A DNA stretch of 64,000 nucleotides from Panorpa germanica (lineage: Eukaryota > Arthropoda > Insecta > Mecoptera > Panorpidae): assembly GCA_963678705.1 (NCBI GenBank), contig OY783208.1:18115486-18179485 (forward strand). The letters are read 5' to 3'. This document shows positions 56,401-64,000 of this stretch, in pieces. The translations under genes were made by a program, and so were the position numbers. Numbering within the stretch: position 1 is the first letter of the stretch; the number at the start of each line of letters is the position of its first letter. The notes beneath the pieces were generated by a model. That model was not told the DNA's origin, did not search any database, and saw only the letters and a program-made list of their open reading frames with translations.

Positions 56401-58568
56401 AGTATGCTAGGTATTTAATTCTAATGGGAGGTATGCAGTAATAACTAGATCGGAAAATGGGCAGCCAGTTGATATGGAAGTAAAAGAAACGTTTTTAGGT
56501 TTTTATGCATCATTCAAACATGGTGCAGCTGATTTAGTTAACCAGGTGACTACAATTTTTATCGCTAATACCAATATACCAATATTTTTAATACCAATAT
56601 TATAAATCCAAGTATACGTTCCTAAACTCTTCAGCTAGGCGATCACTAAAGCTCACACAAAACACACATGCACGTACATGTAGTAAGTAGTTTTGCTGTG
56701 CCATTTAAAGCTTTGTACCTTTAAAGTATTTATATATATTTATATCTGACTTGAAAAACCTAAACAGTTTAGTTAGGGGCCCAGATTTTTTTTTTGCACC
56801 GGGGTCCTTGGTTACCTAGCTACGCCACTGAACTCTTCAAAACAATTCAGAACGTTTCAACATTATCATTACTCTATTAATATTATTAAAATATTTTAAT
56901 AAGGTTAGCAGCCATTTATAGTTTTGGTTTTAAATCTAATTTTACAATTCTTTAATTTTTTTTCAGAGCTTTCTAAATATTTGTTTTCTATTGAGACATT
57001 ATACAAAGCAGAACTTTCTTCTGTTAAGACAAGACTGTCTTCTGTAGAGACAGAACTGTCTTCTGTTAAAAGAGAATTGTCTTCTATTAAAAGAAAATTG
57101 TCTTCTACTAAGTCAGATCGTAAAAATGGACCAGATATCGAATACAGGGGAACTGCTACAGACACTTGGATCGAAACATTCGGAGTAGAATTCCCATTAC
57201 GGGATCTGGACAGTTTACATCTGGTTGAAACCCAATTACAGGAATTTCCTGAATTAAAGAACACTTTGGTAATAATTTTGATCGATTGATAATTCTTTAT
57301 TAATCAAGCTCTGATTAATTTTTTAATGCTTTCTAATTGTTATTTCGTATTTCAGTGTTCAGCTATGACTCACATGCTAGACGCAGATGACACATTCCAA
57401 AAAAACGTTACGTTTGTAATAAGAAAACTTTTCACACGTGATCTAGCAATAAAGTTAACTGCTACCCGTAAAATGGGTGATAAAATCGTTTTTGCCTTAA
57501 GGCTCCCAAAAACGTACCGCTGCATCCTGGGTAATAATTTACTGCATTAAATTAATATGATAAAGTTCTCTTTTTTTTATATATTTATTTACTTATTTGC
57601 CTTGACTTTCTTTCGTCATAGCCACCATCAAACATTTTTTATACATCTTTTATAATTTATAATTCAGTTTTACAAATTACTAAATATTTCAATAATTCAC
57701 TAATTAATTTTGAATCACTTAACAAAAATTTAGTATTAACAGGAAAAGTAGTAGTTTAGTATTAACATTCAATTTAGATCTTTCTAAACTATAATTTATG
57801 CATTCAAATATAATATGATCCAAAGTTCCTTCTTCACCACATTGACATCTATCGTCAGATTTAATATTAGTTTTGTACAGGTGAGCTGGAGTTTTACAAT
57901 GATTACTTTTGATTCTGATTATAGTGGATATAATTTTGCGGGACTCATTTCTAAACCATCAACATTAGTTTCTCAAATTGAAGTTTAATTTTTTGATTAT
58001 ATTAAAAATTTCATGTGAAGGTAATTTCACTTTCATCTTAATTTCCAAATTTATTGATTCCTTTGCCAATTTATCCGCAATTTCGTTTCCTCTTATTCCA
58101 CAATGTCCTGGTATCCACATAAATTTTATGGTATAATTCTTATTTATAATATTGAAAGACATCTCCTTAATTTTGCATGTCAAAATATCATTATTTGATT
58201 TGTTATCATTAGAATTTAAATTTTTTAAAACACTTAAAGAATCCGTTATTATTATAATTTTATTATTGTTGATATTTTCATTAATTTCCAATGCTTTTAA
58301 TAATGCTAATTTTTTTCCAGTGTAAGAGCAAACTTTGTTATTTAATTTAAATTTATAATATCTTAAATTTATTTGTTCCTAAGTTCTCGTGTCGGTATTT
58401 CATAAGGTAAAAGTAATTATTTCATTTTCAGAGTTTTTAAGTTCATCACTCAAAAAGTCCGAGACAAAAGTTGCTGCGGCCATTGGGACGGCGTTTACGC
58501 ATTCTCTGTATTGGGACGGACATCGGGGGAAACTATCAAAAGTACAAAAAACTCATGAGGAGCAGTAG
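53414..58568 (+). CDS. DUF4806-like nuclear protein, six coding exons
   Basis: Coding exons: 53414-53723, 54880-55053, 55179-55271, 56967-57268, 57356-57530 and 58432-58568. All introns are GT-AG and the phases fit throughout, giving 396 residues with no stop. An acidic N-terminal half includes a basic patch PPKKRPRTYS (nuclear signal). About residues 205-240 form a coiled coil of five exact seven-residue steps (LSSVKTR, LSSVETE, LSSVKRE, LSSIKRK, LSSTK). The C-terminal domain (FPLRDLDSLHLVETQL, IRKLFTRDLAIKL, KIVFALRLPKTY) resembles the insect DUF4806 domain, whose function is not known; that assignment is from memory. A closing segment (LKKSETKVAAAIGTAF) follows. A poly-A signal lies at 58676-58681. 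Introns hold two MITEs and two LINE pieces, yet the coding frame is clean, so the gene is probably under selection. Confidence 0.85.
54376..54840 (-). mobile_element. LINE 3' fragment in intron 1
   Basis: On the minus strand it reads FGKFETLEHIKFDCKEK, a C-terminal LINE ORF2 motif, then a 3' UTR sharing GCCTTTCGGCTTTACAATCT with 31.6 kb. It is truncated and contains stops. The intron tolerates it. Confidence 0.65.
55524..56127. mobile_element. Full-length MITE, ATGGGCTTGTGTCC family, in intron 3
   Basis: It is about 604 bp, from ATGGGTTTGTATCCTC to GACACAAGCCCAT. Both ends and the whole middle align with 19707-20313. The flanks are CA on the left and TA on the right. Confidence 0.8.
56194..56830. 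mobile_element. hAT-type MITE in intron 3
   Basis: An 8-bp target duplication AACTCTTC lies at 56186-56193 and 56831-56838. The ends are inverted: CACTGGCGTAGCTAGG and the complement of CCTAGCTACGCCACTG. A second inverted feature, GCACCGGGGCCCC on the left and GCACCGGGGTCC on the right, lies inside. It is 637 bp with no transposase. Confidence 0.9.
57010..57114 (+). repeat. 21-bp coding minisatellite (five units)
   Basis: Five consecutive 21-bp units around a (C/A)TGTCTTCTGT core in exon 4 encode the seven-residue coiled-coil steps of the DUF4806-like protein. The units differ by a few bases each. Confidence 0.8.
57571..58380 (-). mobile_element. 5'-truncated LINE with RNase H in intron 5
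   Basis: The target duplication AAGTTCTC lies at 57563-57570 and 58381-58388, with a T-run (poly-A of the other strand) at the left. The minus strand encodes RNase H motifs ITDSLSVLKN and WIPGHCGIRGNEIADKLA, then the cluster CQCGEEGTLDH. It is related to the LINE at 17 kb but clearly diverged. Only the 3' part was inserted. Confidence 0.85.
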
Positions 58569-58767
58569 AACTATCTTTCAATAGTTTCAAATAATGTTTT
58601 ATTTTAAAATTTTATTTCCTTGACTGTACTTCGAGTAGTAAGCAAGCTATTACATCATTTTTACATAAAAATTTTAATAAATAAAGGTTTCGTTATATAA
58701 TTTTATGTTCTATTTAATTTACATATGTGAATAAGAGTGAGGAATAACAATAAAATTCCAATATTAT

Positions 58768-59031
58768 GTTTGCCTTAGCAGGGTTAAATAAAATAAAAAC
58801 CTATTATTCTTTAACTTGATTTGATTATTTGACTACCAATAGCTACAGAACATTACCACAGCACTGACCTACTCAACAAATAACTGACGTTAAAATGCAT
58901 TTCACGTCATACAAATATGGCCCACCATTTTTAGCGCTAAAACTACAATTCAAATTTTTAATTGCTATATCTCCGTCAATATGTAATCAACAATTGAAAA
59001 ATCGACCACTAAAAAATGAGGACACAAGCCC
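58768..59031 (-). mobile_element. MITE left half, inverted
   Basis: It runs from AGCAGGGTTAAATAAAATAA to the terminal GAGGACACAAGCCC. The right half is missing. Confidence 0.72.
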
Positions 59032-59036
59032 TTTTA

Positions 59037-59345
59037 TTAATTAATATCTTCACAGTCGATTAACTTAAATCACAATTTGGACCATAATTTGCACAAACGT
59101 TGAGAATTGTAACCTCCCTGCCTTCATAATGTTTAAAAAATTATTTATAATAAAAACACAAAAAATTTTAGTAAAAATACATTAAACGCAATTGACGGCA
59201 AATATTGAATATAATTCTAAGAAATGATTCTTGGCTTAATGATTAAAAAAGTACTGTGTTATTAGGCTTGTGAAGCTCAATTTTATTGAGAGGTTTACAC
59301 ATTAATTAAAAAATACTTTGAAAATAGATATTGTATTACAAGCTG
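59037..59345 (+). repeat. Orphan 5' flank of a lost zinc-finger gene
   Basis: It matches the region 10950-11130 / 20790-21110 upstream of block A genes (TTAAATCACA, GTTGAGAATTGTAA, AAATTTTAGTAA, 'ATATTGTATTACAA'). It is cut off by the Copia fragment that follows. Confidence 0.6.
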
Positions 59346-59684
59346 AGAAGCTGAGATTGTAGCAACTAGTGAGGCAGCTAAGGAGGCTGTGTGGCTGAAA
59401 AGGCTGATGGCAGATATGGTGGAGCTACAAAGTAATCCTGACCTCTACATTGATAATGAGCAGCTTTGAAACTTTCACAAAACCCGGAGTTCCATAAAAG
59501 AACTAAACACATACGTGTAAGACACTTCTTTGTTCGGGAACTTGTAACCGAGGATGAAATCAGCGTGAAGAAAATTTCATCTGAAAATCAACTAGCTGAC
59601 TTATTGACAAAACCCTTGCCTAGACCGAGACACATAGTGTTATGTAATAAACTTGGACTTAGTGCTATCAAAAATAAATTATAA
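59346..59684 (+). mobile_element. Copia pol fragment of another lineage (RNase H end)
   Basis: A fossil C-terminal pol fragment, recognisable from EAVWLKRLMADM, HIRVRHFFVRE and ENQLADLLTKPLPR. It is clearly different from the young Copia element at 26-30 kb and older in look, with at least one break. The bases up to about 59900 may include remains of its 3' end: a purine tract GAAGGGAAAG lies near 59710. Confidence 0.75.
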
Positions 59685-59912
59685 AAAGAAATACCTAACT
59701 GTAAAATGAAGGGAAAGTATTGAATTTTGTCATATTCAGTAGGCTTTGTAATTAATAAGCTTTTGTTTTTGTGTGATTATTGAATATATTAAATTGCCTT
59801 CAGCAACATGTTTTTGTGTTACTCTTATTATTTTATACTTAAAAGAAAGATATAAAATAGTTAGTAGTTAGTTTGTTGTCAGTTCTTCAAATTACAAAAG
59901 TTACATCTATTA

Positions 59913-60586
59913 GGCCTGTCTCAGTATGGCACCGTATTTAAGCGAATTTCTGCCGGACGTATACGGGCTACTACGCTTTACCTATCCGAACCCTGTAAAT
60001 GTAATGAGATCTCTCTGGACCTCTCAGACTGCACGCTACAAAGCCGTCCGAATACAGGCGGCACTACCTCGCACATTAGAACCGTATAAAGGCGAATTTT
60101 ATCCAAGCGTTACCACTACTACAACGATAACCTATCAGAACCTTTGTAAATGCAAACAGCCGCCTCAGACTGGAGGGGATACCTAAGATCGCTTGTTCTT
60201 TCGCTGTAATACGGATCTTTTCGGGTCTATCGACGACATCGCGTATGACGAGTATGTTCTGCATGCAGTTTATATTTGTATTTCAGTGAATCATGGACAC
60301 CGATACCGATACGATAAAACTAAATTTAAATTCACGCCCACCAGAACTCAGATATATAATAAATGCTAAAGTCCCTTTAATACCAGTAGTGTATCGATAA
60401 AAATTAAAGTTAAAGTTTGCTCTCATGATAAATTATATAAGTGCTGAAGAACTCCAATACACCCTCTAATACAAGACTACAGACATCTGTGACACACATA
60501 GACGGTTTGCTTTGTAGCTCATCCAATCCGCCGATTTACGTCCGAATACGCCGTCGCTTAAATACGGTCCCATACTGAGACAGGCC
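59913..60586. mobile_element. PIF/Harbinger-type MITE
   Basis: TTA lies on both sides (59910-59912 and 60587-60589). The inverted ends are GGCCTGTCTCAGTATGG followed by a matching ACCGTATTTAAGCGA, over 30 bases in all. A three-base TTA/TAA duplication with GGCCTGT-type ends fits PIF/Harbinger. It is 674 bp and richer in GC than its neighbours. An internal segment is repeated imperfectly (CCTATCCGAACCCTGTAAAT and CCTATCAGAACCTTTGTAAA, about 145 bases apart). The 86-codon frame inside arises from the inverted end and is not a gene. Confidence 0.88.
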
Positions 60587-60589
60587 TTA

Positions 60590-60974
60590 AAGTCTTGATG
60601 GGAAATCTACAGACGTGGCGTACAATGCATTGGAATTTTATATAACGTTGTATTACTTTAATTAAAGAGAGAAAATGCCATTTTTAGTTCCAACAGCATC
60701 CACTTGTTGTTGTTCATTTATTCAAGGCGACTTAGTGCTTATTGTTGCGGGTGTTTCATTGGAACAAACATTACTTTTTAAAGCTGTACCTTCATCTATA
60801 CTTTTTCAGTTATTTTCTTAAAATTTGTTTTTATTTTTTATCTGAATTTTATAAATTTAATTTTGTTTTTAATTTTATTAAAAAAAAATATTTTTATGAT
60901 TTAAATTAAGTAGGGATTCTTAGAAATAGTAATCCATAATAATTGTCAACCATATCAAGAAATTCTACATTTTA
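60590..60974. other. Spacer
   Basis: It contains a weak trace of the right part of the ATGGGCTTGTGTCC MITE (around AATTAAAGAGAGAAAATG at 60660). Nothing else is seen. Confidence 0.35.
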
Positions 60975-62034
60975 TGCTAATTAGTTGGTATTAATTGGGT
61001 ACATCATGAGGCACTGCTGTACTTAGAACATTCAATGCCGCATTATGATCTCCAGTGCCGTAATAGGAGAACACCCAATATGTCCAATTCTTGACCACGG
61101 TCTGGACTCTTTGCAACACTTTTACAAACTGATTCAATGTTTTGTGTTAAACGACGGCCAATATGTCTCAGATCACTAACTGATCAAGTCTTCTTGAATT
61201 TCCTAAATAAATTCTTCACAGTCGCTTAATTTAAATCACAGTTCGAATCATAATTTACACAAATGTTGCGAATTGTAACAGCCAAGTCTTCATTATGATT
61301 AAAACATTACTTAATAATGAAAACACAAGAAATTTTAGTAATAATTCAACGGACATGACGGCAAATATTGAAAATATTAAAAAAACATGTTCCTTGATTT
61401 AACCTTAACTTTATTGAGAGGTTTATACATAAATTATAAATTTGGAATAAGATGTTGTATTACAATAAATAAAGCTTAAATCAGTCGTTGAATAAATATT
61501 CAAGTTCATAAATCCCGCTAATACTATTTGAACGTTCCACAATTGAATAAACCTCCCTCCACATTTCATTACATAAAAAAAAGAAAACCGATATATCATT
61601 ATTTTGACAGCTCATTGAAAAGGTTAGGACAAATAACTGTATTTGCAACTAATTCAATGAATATTTTACGAAAATAAACGGCTACAGATTTTTGATAAAA
61701 GTTGCTAGGTTAATACATAATACTCTATTATATTTAAATGAATTTTAATTTTTAATAAATAATTACTGCTTTCATAGAGCAAGAAACTAAAAGTTAGTGG
61801 TTCATTGATTTAAGTGGTTAAGGGCTTGCATTTAATAGGAACTTTATTTACTTAATGTTTAAGCATAGATTTCTTACAGAATAGTTTTTACATTAATTTT
61901 ACTTTATTTTATTTGTTTTTATTTGCACAAGGTTTTGTTTCATTTCTTAATCTTTTCAGATTTATTTATTTTAACATAGATTTTTATTTTATAAATAATT
62001 TATATTTCAATTTTTTTCTTTTTAGTAAACTACT
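60975..62034 (+). repeat. Orphan upstream block, promoter, exon 1 and intron of a zinc-finger gene
   Basis: It matches 10700-11710 and 20560-21690 in order: the noncoding block, the flank, the promoter boxes (ATCCCGCT at 61512-61519; TGACAGCT at 61605-61612), the exon 1 region with GTTAAT at its donor, and the intron ending in CTTTTTAG/TAAACTAC. The second Copia copy begins two bases later, just upstream of where the start codon should be. Any coding part would lie beyond the right edge. Confidence 0.75.
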
Positions 62035-62725
62035 TGTGGGATTTAAATTTAGCGCCCTCTAGGGATTGACACTATTCTATCTTTTCTTTTTACACACGGT
62101 AATACTGTAGGTAATACTATACTCTGTAATACCGTCCTACTATGTATTCTATACTCTGTGACATCATAACGCATGTGTACATCTAATTAAATATAATAAA
62201 CCTGATTAATATAAATTAATAGTTTATCTCTGCTAAATATAACAGGTTATGGGCCTAGATAAACCTAGAGACGTTTAATGTGTGTTTTCCGGAAAAGTGG
62301 ATAAAGACTTTTAGTGTGGTGAACATAACCTTAAAAAAAAGAAACGTGGCTGTTGAAACTGTTTCTGTTCTTTTTTGTGTATAAAGTGTTCTCAACGAAT
62401 AAAAATGGCATCGAATAATTCACTGGCATTAATCGAGAAGTTAACCGGCCGTGAAAACTATTCGACTTGGCAATTCGCAGTGAAAACATACCTACAACAC
62501 GAAGAATTATGGGATTGTATTGAGGTTAACCCGGCGTCACCCGCAGATTCAAAACGTGATACAAAAGCGAAAACAAAGTTAATTCTTCTGGTTGATCCGA
62601 TCAATTACGTTCATATCCAAGAGGAAAACACGGCCAAAGGAGTTTGGGACAAATTGGCTGCAGCGTTCGACGACTCAGGACTTACACGCCGAGTTGGTCT
62701 GCTACGTGATTTATGTAACACATCG

Positions 62726-62935
62726 CCCAGTATAGTCGAGTGGAATAATGCTTGACTCGAACTACTGTGGTCCCGCGTTCAATTCCCGGGTCAGAAATAT
62801 ATTTTCTGAGATTGGTAAAAAGAAAAATAAATAAAAATATATAATTTGGGACGACACAATGGGCACCGAGTATTTGATACTATGTCCTCAGGTTCGATCC
62901 CCGGATCAGAGTTATATAGTTTCTGGTTTATTTGG
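62726..62935 (+). repeat. Two tRNA-like SINE modules inside the Copia copy
   Basis: Two adjacent units each end with a pol III B-box: GTTCAATTCCC at 62777-62787 and GGTTCGATCCC at 62891-62901. Each has a plausible A-box some 40-50 bases upstream (TAGTCGAGTGG; GGGCACCGAG). An A-rich stretch (AAAAAGAAAAATAAATAAAA) separates them, like a SINE tail. They are not tRNA genes: the acceptor stems do not pair. Confidence 0.6.
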
Positions 62936-63050
62936 TTGTTATCAAGTGAAATTTGATGTCTCAGGCTGTTTGATCATAAACAGTAAGAATCAAATAATAA
63001 CAACTACAAGCATTGTAAATAACATGTACCGGCTGAACATGCCTGAAAGC

Positions 63051-63171
63051 GTCCGAAGTGGTGGTGCAGTGCCTAGCAAGGTAGCCCACAAACTCACAGG
63101 GTATCGTGTTCGAACCCGATCTCAAAAATGGTAGCAGAGCGTAGTTGATTATACGCTAGTTCGGACACGGT
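63051..63171 (+). repeat. 121-bp tRNA-derived insertion with 8-bp target duplication
   Basis: CTGAAAGC flanks the insert at 63043-63050 and 63172-63179. It has an A-box (TGGTGCAGTGCC at 63062-63073) and a B-box (GTTCGAACCC at 63108-63117), with a T-arm able to pair (ATCG/CGAT). The first and last bases, GTCCGAA and TTCGGAC, are inverted. It has no poly-A tail. Confidence 0.65.
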
Positions 63172-64000
63172 CTGAAAGCCTTGCGCACATGTCCAGTGTT
63201 GAACATGAAAAAGATGCTTTTTGCTGGCACCAGAGAATGGGACATCTTAATTTCCAAACTTTGAAAAAATTGTCTGATAACACAGAGCATTTAACTTTCT
63301 CAGGAAATACAGAAAATCTGAAATGCATAACTTGTAAAGAAGGAAAGCAGACACGGTTACCTTTTAAAAGTGATGGATTAAGAGTCACTAAACACCTAGA
63401 ACTGGTTCATTCTGACGTATGTGGACCAATGGAAACCCAGTCTCTCGGTGGGAGCAGATATTTTTTAACCTTCCTTGATGAATATTCCAAGAAGATTTCA
63501 GTATACTTTCTTCACAACAAGTCTGAAGTGCTCAGTAAATTCAAAGAATTCAAGCAAGAAGTTGAAAATCAATTGGATGCTCGTATATAGGTTCTTCGTA
63601 CAGACAACGGACTTGAATACGATAACAAAGCCTTCTCTGATTACCTGAAAAGTGCCGGAATCATCCATCAAACCACCACACCATACACGCCTGAACAGAA
63701 TGGGACTGCGGAACGCATGAATCGGACACTGGTTGAAAAAGCGAAGTGCATGCTACTCAACGCTGGTCTGCCGAAGTTGTATTGGGCAGATGCAATACAC
63801 ACTGCTGCCTACATCATCAATCGTTCCCCAACCAGATCCTTAGCTTTCAAGACTCCTATGGAAATGTGGTCTGGACGCAAACCAAATGTTAATCATATGC
63901 GTATATTTGGCTGCGAGGCAATGGTTCATCTACCTAAAGAAAAACGCAGAAAATGGGATCCAAAGGCTCACAAAATGATCTTCATCGGATACTGCGACCA

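Larger units (their letters stand above)
62035..64000 (+). mobile_element. Second Copia copy, broken, running off the window
   Basis: Same family as 26269-30518. The left LTR is 62035-62244 (TGTGGGATTT...ATAACA, about 210 bp), followed by the same primer-binding site GGTTATGGGCC. Gag-like and integrase regions are recognisable (MASNNSLAL; HSDVCGP; TPEQNGTAERMNR). It has several breaks and carries tRNA-like insertions. The right LTR lies outside the window, so its age cannot be read from LTR divergence; its parts remain close in sequence to the young copy. Confidence 0.93.

Noticed and set aside
59926-60186. Possible 86-residue gene
   Set aside because: It begins in the inverted end of the Harbinger-type MITE and consists of its internal repeats; no protein family is recognisable.
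62750-63130. tRNA genes
   Set aside because: B-box and A-box motifs are present, but acceptor stems do not pair and the units are embedded in a Copia copy, one with a target duplication. SINE-like modules fit better.

Overview
The window looks like AT-rich insect nuclear DNA; I cannot fix the order. The grounds are split genes with consensus splice sites, tandem C2H2 zinc-finger genes, THAP and DUF4806-like host genes, RNase H-bearing LINEs, young Copia LTR elements, and hAT, PIF/Harbinger and Tc1/mariner-like MITEs. I see no bacterial-style operon, rRNA, CRISPR array or true tRNA gene.

Main content: a zinc-finger cluster. About ten C2H2 genes or gene remnants lie between 4.4 and 49.5 kb, on the plus strand up to 25.5 kb and mostly on the minus strand from 32 to 49 kb. 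Almost all are built the same way: a noncoding first exon, a short intron, and one long exon that carries an acidic N-terminal module (MExxxLQQIKLEV... IKxEPE, full of SUMO-type psi-K-x-E motifs), a distinctive first finger, a variable run of 84-bp fingers, and usually a CGLCNKCF-type last finger. The usual TGEKP linker is replaced nearly everywhere by HL-x-x-KPF. The same N-terminal module is fused to a THAP domain in the neighbouring gene at 0.3-3.2 kb, so it appears to be a portable effector domain. Promoters share an E2F-like box and a TGACAGCT box.

The cluster has grown by segmental duplication. Block A (10.5-16.8 kb) was copied to 20.3-30.9 kb, with copies of one MITE at the borders. 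Block B (32-35.8 kb) was copied to 40.5-45.4 kb. Finger numbers differ between copies, and several copies are decaying: an in-frame stop, a frameshift, lost zinc ligands, a head-to-head junction of two beheaded genes at 48.94 kb, and orphan promoter or 3' flanks whose genes are gone.

Mobile DNA: a long-TIR element with a CXC-domain protein (5.6-8.25 kb); a deleted hAT element rich in CTCGT (8.9-9.7 kb); a 5'-truncated LINE (17.0-18.9 kb); a young Copia element inside block A copy 2 (26.3-30.5 kb), whose empty site survives in copy 1; a second Copia copy (62.0 kb to the window end) sitting in the start exon of an orphan zinc-finger promoter and carrying tRNA-like SINE insertions; and several MITEs.

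Right arm: a six-coding-exon gene at 53.4-58.6 kb encodes a nuclear-looking DUF4806-like protein with a heptad minisatellite coiled coil. Its introns hold two MITEs and two LINE fragments. From 58.7 kb on there are only repeats and orphan zinc-finger flanks. The cluster as a whole reads as a fast-evolving family of DNA-binding regulators interleaved with the elements it may control; that last link is inference.
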